Part shown: piece by piece, positions 10,129-17,967 of the stretch | How the letters are laid out: every line of letters starts with the position of its first letter | Numbering within the stretch: the stretch's first letter is position 1 | Assembly: GCF_027568395.1 (NCBI RefSeq) | Contig: NZ_JANKZL010000003.1 | Span: 186,001-250,000, forward strand | Direction of reading: 5' to 3' | Source of the DNA: Aminobacter sp. HY435 | GTDB lineage: Bacteria > Pseudomonadota > Alphaproteobacteria > Rhizobiales > Rhizobiaceae | DNA length: 64,000 nt | Translations under genes and position numbers: made by a program | Notes under the pieces: generated by a model | Seen by the model: the letters and a program-made list of their open reading frames with translations, nothing else | Told to the model about the DNA's origin: nothing | The model's database searches: none

Positions 10129-10183
10129 AGTTTCAACTTTTGAATCCTCTGAACGTGCTCCAGGAATCCTTGAAGTTGAAACT
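10129..10183. repeat. Left-end integrase arm sites (AAGTTGAAACT x2, inverted)
   Basis: The word AAGTTGAAACT occurs at 10173-10183, and its reverse complement AGTTTCAACTT at 10129-10139. The same 11-mer occurs twice at the other end of the island (45303 and 45326). Such short repeats near att cores are typical arm-type sites bound by the N-terminal domain of tyrosine integrases. The binding role is inferred. Confidence 0.75.
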
Positions 10184-10331
10184 GCGCGGGCAACGTCAGC
10201 GATCACCATGATACACCACAGCACGCCATGCGACCAGGCTGGAATTTCCCCGCCATCCGGCAACACCCCACCAAACTGGTTTGCGACACAATCAGGTTCC
10301 GAGTCCGCTCAAGCAATGCCAATGATATATT

Positions 10332-10730
10332 CTAGTCTAGCGGCACCCGATTGGGGACGAGCGCCTCGTAGTCGCAAACCTCGAAAAAGCGCCAGCGCTC
10401 GTGAATGTCCGTTTCATCCACTTTGCCAAAGATAACATTCCAATCCATTTCGTAATAGGCCATCGCCGCGGAGTAGATCCTTGTGCTTCGGCGGTTGGCC
10501 CGTCCAAGAGCCACCTGCACGCCTCGTAGAAAGAGGACGCGTGCATCAATCTTCAGAAGAACAGGTCGACGGCGCCATGCATCGTTGTGCTTGGGCATTA
10601 CCCCTAGGTTGAAAAAGCTCAGAAAAACCATGTCATCGAGCCCGCGGTCAGCATCAAGCTGCTGCGTAAGTCCGCTTCCTCCGGGAAATACCGGCACGAT
10701 ACAAGGTCCCGTTCGCTCCGGTCTAACCAT
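10332..10730 (-). pseudogene. DarT-like (DUF4433) ADP-ribosyltransferase, C-terminal fragment
   Basis: On the minus strand this reads GGSGLTQQLDADRGLDDMVF, then LSFFNLGVMPKHNDAWRRRP, then PVLLKIDARVLF, and ends CDYEALVPNRVPLD. The order (LTxxLDxxxGLxDxVxLSF, then pM, then a VxLxID strand) is that of DarT/DUF4433-type ADP-ribosyltransferases, toxins that modify DNA or RNA. No proper start or N-terminal NAD-binding part lies directly upstream. The missing N-terminal part is at 11890-12087, about 1.1 kb away in the same orientation. Family assignment is by pattern memory. Confidence 0.55.
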
Positions 10731-10819
10731 ATCTAGTGGTTTGAATCGCGCCGCCTCCCCTGTCGTGCTAGGCCGATCTGCATGCCAATGCCGAGGAGGC
10801 GATCAAAGGCCGACCGATA

Positions 10820-11026
10820 GTGGCGGCGGCGGTTGGCATCAGGAGCTACTGGGACATAACCGGGAAAAGGCCCGTGTTCCGGGAGTTGAAGAGGTTCGTC
10901 CGCGACAAGGGGCCGGAGGATCGCCAGTGGGCCTACGAGGAGGCCCGGGATGCCGGGGTCGACCATGTCTATGCCAAGCGTCTCCTCGACCCGGACTATC
11001 CGCCCGAACCTGAAGTCTACATCTAG
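10820..11026 (+). CDS. Short unknown ORF, probably a remnant
   Basis: A good coding pattern (RELKRFVRDKGPEDRQWAYE, then DHVYAKRLLDPDYPPEPEV) runs from just after a TAG near 10769 to a TAG at 11024. The only usable start is GTG at 10820, giving 68 residues. The open frame continues upstream of that start without a better one, as in a gene that has lost its 5' end. I do not recognise the family. It lies inside the segment that separates the two DarT-like fragments and is on the opposite strand. Confidence 0.4.
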   Translation: MAAAVGIRSYWDITGKRPVFRELKRFVRDKGPEDRQWAYEEARDAGVDHVYAKRLLDPDYPPEPEVYI

Positions 11027-11098
11027 CGCAAGCCGCGGCGGCCTGTGCTAGCGAAGCGGCAGACGGCGCTCGTCTTTGACACACACTGATGCACCGCA

Positions 11099-11491
11099 CT
11101 ATCTCTTTGGGCCGGACGAGACATCAACCTCGGTATCAACGTCATCGAGAAGTTCCGAAGCCACCCGGTGTTTTGGTTCCATCCGGTCATGTAGCACGCG
11201 CAGAACTATGATAACGGACCCTCGTCCGTCCTCCGGCGGAAGGTAGTAGATGCTGTGAGATGCCGAACCTCTGCGCCGTGCGACAGTGTCTAGTCGAAGC
11301 GCGCGAACGCCGGGTCCGATGTCCTCCCGCTTCGATGTACCCAGTCCTTGAGGATCGGTGCCGACTCGTTGGAGAGCTTGGTCGATCAGGTCCGAATAGG
11401 CCTGCAACTGGTGCGGCCCGAAAAGCTCCAAGGTATCCTGGAGAATGCGCTCAATGTCATGGTCGGCTGCTTCGGTTAGCCGAAAGCTCAA
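11099..11491 (-). CDS. parE: ParE/RelE-family toxin
   Basis: The 130-residue protein begins MSFRLTEAADHDIERILQDT, the classic ParE opening (beta strand, then A-x-x-D-I helix). LIDQALQRVGTDPQGLGTSK and RALRLDTVARRRG follow, with IIVLRVLHDRMEP as the C-terminal core strand. ParE toxins poison DNA gyrase and RelE toxins cleave mRNA; the sequence fits ParE better. Its ATG overlaps the stop of the antitoxin gene by 4 bp, so the two are co-translated. It is about 25 residues longer at the C-terminus than typical ParE. Confidence 0.85.
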   Translation of the reverse strand: MSFRLTEAADHDIERILQDTLELFGPHQLQAYSDLIDQALQRVGTDPQGLGTSKREDIGPGVRALRLDTVARRRGSASHSIYYLPPEDGRGSVIIVLRVLHDRMEPKHRVASELLDDVDTEVDVSSGPKR

Positions 11492-11754
11492 TGCCCAGCC
11501 GCCTTCCGCATCACGCTCTCCGCGATTTCCGCGACCGTTCGATTGGAGAAGCGCTCCGCGCGTGCCTGTTCGAGACCGATGCCGACCTCGCGCCGCAGAA
11601 TCACGGCCTTCTCATGCTCTACGGCGCGCTCGTCACGCAGGAGACGAAGAGCCTCGCGCACCACCTCGCTAGAGGAACTGTAGCCCCCGCTCGCAACCAT
11701 CTCCTCCACGAATTCCACCATCGGGTTGGGTAAGCTTACGTTCATTGTCGCCAT
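11488..11754 (-). CDS. parD: ParD-family antitoxin
   Basis: The 88-residue protein starts at 11754 (MATMNVSLPNPMVEFVEE); an upstream open stretch of 39 codons is ignored. The N-terminus is a ribbon-helix-helix DNA-binding fold, and GGYSSSSEVVREALRLLRD is the diagnostic ParD helix pair. The C-terminal tail would bind and block ParE. The gene is directly upstream of parE, overlapping it by 4 bp. ParD proteins usually repress their own operon. The pair may stabilise the island. Confidence 0.88.
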   Translation of the reverse strand: MATMNVSLPNPMVEFVEEMVASGGYSSSSEVVREALRLLRDERAVEHEKAVILRREVGIGLEQARAERFSNRTVAEIAESVMRKAAGH

Positions 11755-11889
11755 CACAGACCTCCAACGGTTCAAAGATAGGGGATTGGCAAAAATTGTC
11801 AATCGCCAAGCCTGGCACTCGGCATGAGCGCGGCTGTAACAACGAAGAGCTACCACCTGTGGGGAGAACATGAGTAAAAGGGAGAAGCA

Positions 11890-12087
11890 CTAACCGCAAT
11901 ATGTAGTGGTACCTGAGCGAACGGGATAAGCCTTCACGATACCGAGATTCCGTGCGCCACGGGCGGAAAGCAAGCCGTGCTCCTCGATCGATGCCAGATG
12001 CGCCTCGTCTGTCATGTGGTAGAGATGACCATTCAAGTTGTTGCAGACGGTTTCGACAAGCATCTCGTTCCCGTATTTCCGACGCAC
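11890..12087 (-). pseudogene. DarT-like ADP-ribosyltransferase, N-terminal fragment
   Basis: This reads NLNGHLYHMTDEAHLASIEEHGLLSARGARNLGI and stops after SGTTTYCG. LYHxTxxxxLxSIxxHGLLSxR is the opening of DarT/DUF4433-type ADP-ribosyltransferases, including the His of the NAD-binding site. The frame is lost after about 55 residues, just upstream of parD. The rest of such a protein is found at 10332-10730. The likely start is ATG at 12063 or 12087. Confidence 0.55.
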
Positions 12088-12303
12088 TCCTCAGCTTCTC
12101 CGATTCTCGTTTTGTGATCGTGCACGGTGGAGGTGTTTCTGCCACCCAAAGCGTCGCTTCGCCGCCGTTCGGTAGCAACCACCCAGGATTGTCAGGCTTG
12201 TTCCTTGAAGGCGAACTTCCCATCAATTGCTCTCAGCCCCTGAGGTAACCACCCGCTGTCCGTCTCGATTCTTTGCCTCGATCCCTCTGCCCGGGACATC
12301 CGG

Positions 12304-15300
12304 CTATATCCCAAAAACACTATTCAGCTTTGTCTTAATTGCCGCCGCGTCTATGCCTCGTTCCTCGGTGGTCGTCACCAACACACCGCGTTTCCCGCCA
12401 CCGATCTCGAATGGCAGCACGTCTTCTTTCCGATACCATTCCAGCTTGTTGTGCCATCGGCGAAGGTATGCCGGGGCGTCGAGCATCCCCAGATGCTCCA
12501 CCAGGACCAAACGTCCGGTTTCTGCGTCGTCAACCGTGAAGTCCGGGTATCTAACCGAGCCGTCGCCGCCGACAAATGGCTGCTCGTAGGAGTACGGCAA
12601 CCCCAGACCGTGCAGGAGATCCGCAACGATCACCTCGGATTTCGACCTCACCAGTTCGCCTCGGGCGGTGCGGTGGATCAGGCCCTTCTCCATGAAAACC
12701 GCTGCATGCTCGATCAGATCGGGTTGGCTAAACAGATTGGTCAGGCGTCGTGCTGTGTCAGATTTCTCGGTTTGGGAATATTTAATCAGGTCACGCAGAT
12801 CACCCTGATGGAACAAGACGACGCTGTGACGCTGTCGTGTGAGCGCCGTGTAGAGCAGCTCGCGTGACAGGGGCCGGCAGGGATTGGGAACGACAACGAA
12901 CGTGACACCGAACTCGCTGCCCTGTGACTTGTGTATGGTCAGCGCGTAGGCCAGCTCAAGCCGTTCATCGCCGTCCTGCCCGAAGTCCCGCCCCGAGAAA
13001 CCGAATTTGAATCCTGGCTGGGTCGAAAATTCGACTTCGAGCTTCCACGGCAAACCCTTGTACGTGGCCTTCTTGCCCTTGAACTGGCCAACGACAACGC
13101 CGATTTCGCCATTAGCTAGATAGGCCCGGTTCAACTCCGGATAGACGTCTTTTCGTCGCCCGTTCGCCAGATTGATCACCTTGTCACCATACAAGATGCC
13201 CTGGCTTCCCATCGGCTTTGGTACCTTGCGATAGCGCGGCTGCTCCGGCTCGGCCAAGCTCCGGACGCTGGTTCGGAAAATCCGTTGAATCCGCCGGTTC
13301 AGTCCGTCGATGCCTGTTTCCCCGCCTCGGACAGGCGACAGAATCTGCCAGTCTTCAGCGTGCTTGCCGGCCCCATCGCTTCCCGTCACCGGATCCCTCG
13401 TTGGGTTGAAGTAGATGTGCCCGCCATATGGACGCCCGCCCAAACTGACTTCGAAGGCCTGTTCCAGCGACAGGCCCTGCGCATCCGGCAAAGCCAAGAC
13501 ATGGGACTGAATCTCCCTGAGCAGGGCGGTCGAGAGGTCGCGATCATTTTCCCAGCGGACGACGCGGATGCCCTGGGCGGTCCCGTCCGATAGGCGTTGC
13601 CAGATCTCGTCCGCTCCCGGATCGGGCGAATCACCGCCGAACCAACGAGACAGGAGCAGGTCGTCGCGTCGTATCAAATCACTGCCTGCGCCCTGGGCCT
13701 GCCGGCGAACGATCTTGAGTTCAGCGTATCCCTGGACGTTTCCATCGCCACCCCGCTCGCGAAGCAAGCGGATGATGTCCACGAAGGGCCTGCCTGCGCC
13801 GATCGGAGGTAGCTGGCGAGGATCGCCGACGAGGATCAACCGCTTCACGCTGCCGGGGTCGAGGGCGTCGATGGTCGCGGCGAGCTGATCCTCGGTGAGC
13901 ATCGACGCTTCGTCGATGATCACGGTCCCAAAGCCGTTTTCGCGGTCAGCTTCATTCGTCACCAAATAGGCCCCGGTCGAACCGTCGTAACGCCCGCTTG
14001 CAAGCAGGAATTGGGCAAGGGTGTAAGCCTGAGCAGTGGCGGCGCGCCTCTGCATCTGCACGCGGGCCTTGCCTGTGGGGGCAAGCAGCAGGATGCCGTC
14101 GCGCTTGATCTCATCAAACGAAATGAGAGCTTCAAGAAGACTAGTCTTGCCGGTACCCGCGGGCCCGATCAGAACCGAGACGCGGGACGAAAACAACTCT
14201 TCGAGAGCGAGCGCCTTCTCCTGGCGAGCAAGCTCTTCGACCTCGGCATCCGGCACGCTTTCGAAGCTGGGCAGTTTTTCATCGATTCGCGCGCGCCAAT
14301 CGTGCTGGGCGAGGTGCCTCGCTCCGGACAGGCGCCGAAGCACACGGGTGGAGATGACAGCTTTGGTGGTTTGGTGGCGGAAGAGCTGCCAGGCCGGCGA
14401 CCCGTCGGCCATGGTCACCGCTTCGAGTTCGGGCGGGAAATCAGTCTTGAAAGCGTCGATCCAGTCGCCGCCGATGGCGCAGGGCGGCGATACGTCCTCC
14501 GCGCGCACGCGCTGAATGAGCCAATCCTGGGGCAGCAAGGTATGCCCTTCGCCGCTGGCGCGCTCGAGCGCCTGAACAAGAAACGCCCGGCCCCTGCGCG
14601 GGTCGATAGCTTCGGGACAGTTCGATGGCGCAGGCATGGGAACGGCTGCCGCGATCTGCGCATCGGGGAAGATGCCCCGGTCGATCACTTTCAGGGAGAT
14701 CGAATCGAGTCGCCCGCGGTCGCCTTCGAACAAGACGTAAGGGTTTTGCAGAATGGCCTTGTCGGGAACATCGATGCCTGCCGCGCGCCGCTCCTCAAGG
14801 ACAAACCATCGCCTTGCCTGGTCCGCTGTCAGCTCGAAACGGGCAAGAAGCTTCAGCAAAGCGCGTCTCTCATCCGGCAGCCCCACCCAAAGACGAGCTA
14901 CGGTCGGGCCGACTCCTCGTGCGAGTTCCGGCGGCAAGCGCGCAGGATTCTTGAACACGTCATCGATCAGTGGCCAGGGATCGCGCACATCCGCCGATCC
15001 ATCGACATGCAGTAGCGCCTCGACGGCATGCGCGATCAGGGTTCCGCTTTCGACGCCTAGGGCGGACAGGGCCGAACCCAAGCCAGGAAAGGCTCCGCGA
15101 AACCGCCAGAGCCGGTTCAGCTGCTCGTCCACCCAGCGGCGAGCCGCCTCCCAATCGCCAGGCACAACCTCAGCATATCTTGTCAAAACCGCGGTGGCCG
15201 ACAACAGGGCAGAGATCGCCTGATCGTGACTGACATGCTCCGCACCCATGGAAAAGGCGCTCCAGTGCTCTTCCGGCGCATGCAGAACGTAAGGCGACGG

Positions 15301-16080
15301 GTCGAAGTCCGAACCGGCATCGGCCAGCTCGATCAGTCGGTGATAGGGTAGAAGAAATCCATCGCCGATCTCGGGGCGAATACTATGGTGGAGTGTTCGC
15401 TCCCACAGCATGCAGCGCAATGCGCTTTCGGGGGTACCGGGCTCGTAAGCATATTCGACCGGCTTGGCGACACTCTTGACGCGGCCGATGCCCACGATCA
15501 CTCGGCGGGGATCGTCCGTCAGGGGCGTACGCTTAGCGTAGAAGAAAACCAGGGACTCGTCCGGAGTGATGGCACCGAAGAAGGTGTCGAGCATGGCCAG
15601 TTGGTTACGCCGCTCCTGGACCCAGATCGTATTAAATCCCAGTGCCGGCTCCCAATCGGGCCGGAACTCGATTCCGTATCGGGCAGCGGGTTCGGGCGGT
15701 GTCTCGCCCTCTTTCATCATCCAGGCGAATGGCACGGCGGCAGCCGACCAGGGACTGTGCTGGAAAGTGGTTGGCCGGAAATGTGCGTACAGCTCGTTGT
15801 GACTGTAGGGGTGGCTGACGCGACGGCTATAGCCTGAATCAGCCATGAACGCTCCACGCTCGTCCGCACAAGGCGGCAGGCGCCCACCTTCGCCGTCGAA
15901 TGCCTTATCGGCTTGAACCGTCTCCCACGCGTCGTCGCGTGTATCGCAAATTCGCGCCAGCGCGAGACAGGATGTGTTTCCAATAGGACTCCGACAGACC
16001 CTGCCGGACCATGCTGAATCATGCCATGGAACCCGCACGGAGACATGCATGGTCGGCAGCTTACGCGCGCCATGGATCAT
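12304..16080 (-). CDS. RecD-like superfamily 1 helicase with C-terminal PD-(D/E)xK-type nuclease domain
   Basis: The protein is about 1258 residues. The first 600 residues are unassigned apart from a possible helix-hairpin-helix patch (GVGPTVARLWVGLPDERRAL). The helicase core follows: GPAGTGKTS (about 640), VIIDEASMLTE (about 722), GDPRQLPPIG, and the UvrD-C2 motif LTIHKSQGSEF with LLYTALTRQRHS. The end (SKSEVIVADLLHGLGLPYSYE, RYPDFTV, VLVEHLGML, then KLEWYR) is the endonuclease-like tail found on some defence helicases. The start at 16080 is preferred because GGGGGGAG lies just upstream; 16131 and 16050 are alternatives. It is the last gene of the leftward operon. Likely role: unwinding and cutting foreign DNA. 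Confidence 0.85.
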   Translation of the reverse strand: MIHGARKLPTMHVSVRVPWHDSAWSGRVCRSPIGNTSCLALARICDTRDDAWETVQADKAFDGEGGRLPPCADERGAFMADSGYSRRVSHPYSHNELYAHFRPTTFQHSPWSAAAVPFAWMMKEGETPPEPAARYGIEFRPDWEPALGFNTIWVQERRNQLAMLDTFFGAITPDESLVFFYAKRTPLTDDPRRVIVGIGRVKSVAKPVEYAYEPGTPESALRCMLWERTLHHSIRPEIGDGFLLPYHRLIELADAGSDFDPSPYVLHAPEEHWSAFSMGAEHVSHDQAISALLSATAVLTRYAEVVPGDWEAARRWVDEQLNRLWRFRGAFPGLGSALSALGVESGTLIAHAVEALLHVDGSADVRDPWPLIDDVFKNPARLPPELARGVGPTVARLWVGLPDERRALLKLLARFELTADQARRWFVLEERRAAGIDVPDKAILQNPYVLFEGDRGRLDSISLKVIDRGIFPDAQIAAAVPMPAPSNCPEAIDPRRGRAFLVQALERASGEGHTLLPQDWLIQRVRAEDVSPPCAIGGDWIDAFKTDFPPELEAVTMADGSPAWQLFRHQTTKAVISTRVLRRLSGARHLAQHDWRARIDEKLPSFESVPDAEVEELARQEKALALEELFSSRVSVLIGPAGTGKTSLLEALISFDEIKRDGILLLAPTGKARVQMQRRAATAQAYTLAQFLLASGRYDGSTGAYLVTNEADRENGFGTVIIDEASMLTEDQLAATIDALDPGSVKRLILVGDPRQLPPIGAGRPFVDIIRLLRERGGDGNVQGYAELKIVRRQAQGAGSDLIRRDDLLLSRWFGGDSPDPGADEIWQRLSDGTAQGIRVVRWENDRDLSTALLREIQSHVLALPDAQGLSLEQAFEVSLGGRPYGGHIYFNPTRDPVTGSDGAGKHAEDWQILSPVRGGETGIDGLNRRIQRIFRTSVRSLAEPEQPRYRKVPKPMGSQGILYGDKVINLANGRRKDVYPELNRAYLANGEIGVVVGQFKGKKATYKGLPWKLEVEFSTQPGFKFGFSGRDFGQDGDERLELAYALTIHKSQGSEFGVTFVVVPNPCRPLSRELLYTALTRQRHSVVLFHQGDLRDLIKYSQTEKSDTARRLTNLFSQPDLIEHAAVFMEKGLIHRTARGELVRSKSEVIVADLLHGLGLPYSYEQPFVGGDGSVRYPDFTVDDAETGRLVLVEHLGMLDAPAYLRRWHNKLEWYRKEDVLPFEIGGGKRGVLVTTTEERGIDAAAIKTKLNSVFGI

Positions 16081-16170
16081 CGACTCCCCCCTTCTCCCCC
16101 AGCTCCGCCCCAACGCGGGGCCAAGTGTCATTTCCGTTAGACGACTGCGAGCCGAGTATGACCATCCATC

Positions 16171-17967
16171 TCAATCATATGCGTCTTTGCTGTCTAGGTA
16201 GCTGGCAACTCGCAGCGGACGAGTCTGCAGCGCCTCCGCTTCTGCGAACTGGCTCGGGAGACCGATCTCGGGTCCCTCGCCAAATGGAATCGACAAGCCG
16301 TAACTGATTGCAAATCTTCGGAAGTCGTTGGGCGCCAACCCATTCATGTCGAGATCTGCGGGAACGGCGACTTCCAGCAGTTGATACGGCGGGATTTGGT
16401 TCGCGAAATGCTGGAACTTGTCATAGGTCGAACTGATCGCGGTCTGATACCACGTAGAGGGAGCGCCTCCGCCGCCCAGGAAAACGACGAGTGGTCTCAT
16501 TTTTGTTCTATCGAGACCACTCAGGTGTCGGATAGTTTTTCGTGTGTCATCCGCTTGGATGGCGTCTTCTTGCCAGTTTCGGCCGTCCTTTCGTTTGGCT
16601 GTCACGACTACTTCCCCAACCAGCTGCCTCACGCGATGTTCGAACTTTGCAAGAACTTCAACATTTCCATAGCTGATCAACCGTTTCAGCGCCTTCTCAT
16701 CTATGGTGCGCGGTGAGCTCGATCCAAGCGTTGAAGCCAAAGCCGAAATTCCGAGCGGCGATACTTTTCCGGAATAGAAGTTGACCCGACGCTCGCCCTT
16801 TTGGTTCAGGAACTTGAATGCAACGCCGTCGACTGTTCCGCCACCGATGTCAAAGTAGACATAGATTCCGGGAACTGCTTGGCGGGACATCACGAAGGAT
16901 TGGACCGCAGCGGCGATTTCAGGAATTGCGTGAAAATCTGCAATCTCTTGCTCCAGTCGAACAACGCATTGCTCATATGCGCTCACTGCATCCATGATGT
17001 TGGTGGGCAAGCTCCGGTCTGTAACCCAGAGCCAAGAGACACCCAGCACCTGCCGGAACGTCTCGATCACAGGAGAATCGAAATGCTCTACGGGAACGCC
17101 GACATTGGCTGACCAGACAACAGTTCTGTTCTTTAGTCGGTCGGATGCGTTAAAGGTGATCCACTCCCGGCTTCTCACCAGAACCTTGGCCAAGAACCAG
17201 CTGGCCAACGCTCGCGTGGCTCCGTCGCTCCCAAGATCGACCCCACCGACAATGGGGAGGGAGTCACCTATCGGAACTCCTGCCAGCCTCATCTTGAGGT
17301 AAGGTATCAGCGCTGCTCCGCGCGGAGCTTCATCAGCGGCATACAGTCTCCCCTTCTTGTCAATCGCTACTACTGACGGTTGCAATGCATCGTCCGACGT
17401 TTCCGCGTCGAATGTCACCACGAACGAATTTTCAGTTCCGGTGTCGCGGAAACAGACCTTGGTAAAGCTCGTCCCGAAATCCACGCCGAGGTTTATGAAC
17501 ACCTGCTCGAGCTGAATGGGACGCGCGTTCGCACGATCTCTGTTGTCGGCCTGACGACGGCCCGGACGTACGGCCGACAGAGATGCTTGTGGACGTTCCG
17601 CAGCACCGCGCTTGGCGCGTAGCTGAGCAGCTGGTGTTACGTCAGGAGCAACGGCCTTCTTCGTTGCCCGCGCTGGGCTCGACTGTGCATGAATATTCTT
17701 CTCCGGCGTTCGAATGTTGCTGTCAGCGATTTGATCTGCCGAAGCTTCATGCCGGTGTCTGCGAGTCGGCTCATCACCTTTCTCGGGATCTGGTGCGATA
17801 TCAGGAAGAACTGATGGCGGCGTACGCGCCGCCACCTCCGCGATTGCAGATCGTGTTTTTCGACTGTCTTCTACCGATGTTCGACTTGCCTCTTTCTGTC
17901 CGTTGTTTGTACCGAACAGCCGCCCCCAGAAAGCGCGTATCCCCTTTCCCCATTCACTGGCCATCAT
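16171..17967 (-). CDS. Hsp70/actin-like ATPase
   Basis: The 598-residue protein has a disordered first 145 residues rich in Arg, Ala and Pro, followed by an actin/Hsp70 ATPase fold. GVDFGTSFTKVCFRD (about residue 162) is the phosphate-1 loop, YFDIGGGTVDGVAF (about 373) the phosphate-2 loop, and LVVFLGGGGAPS near 505 the adenosine loop. No peptide-binding domain of DnaK type follows, so it is not a standard chaperone. It overlaps the upstream helicase gene by 4 bp, which ties it to the operon. Base composition is lower in GC than its neighbours. Its role here is unknown; a nucleotide-driven switch or remodelling factor for the helicase-nuclease partners is only a guess. Confidence 0.8.
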   Translation of the reverse strand: MMASEWGKGIRAFWGRLFGTNNGQKEASRTSVEDSRKTRSAIAEVAARTPPSVLPDIAPDPEKGDEPTRRHRHEASADQIADSNIRTPEKNIHAQSSPARATKKAVAPDVTPAAQLRAKRGAAERPQASLSAVRPGRRQADNRDRANARPIQLEQVFINLGVDFGTSFTKVCFRDTGTENSFVVTFDAETSDDALQPSVVAIDKKGRLYAADEAPRGAALIPYLKMRLAGVPIGDSLPIVGGVDLGSDGATRALASWFLAKVLVRSREWITFNASDRLKNRTVVWSANVGVPVEHFDSPVIETFRQVLGVSWLWVTDRSLPTNIMDAVSAYEQCVVRLEQEIADFHAIPEIAAAVQSFVMSRQAVPGIYVYFDIGGGTVDGVAFKFLNQKGERRVNFYSGKVSPLGISALASTLGSSSPRTIDEKALKRLISYGNVEVLAKFEHRVRQLVGEVVVTAKRKDGRNWQEDAIQADDTRKTIRHLSGLDRTKMRPLVVFLGGGGAPSTWYQTAISSTYDKFQHFANQIPPYQLLEVAVPADLDMNGLAPNDFRRFAISYGLSIPFGEGPEIGLPSQFAEAEALQTRPLRVASYLDSKDAYD

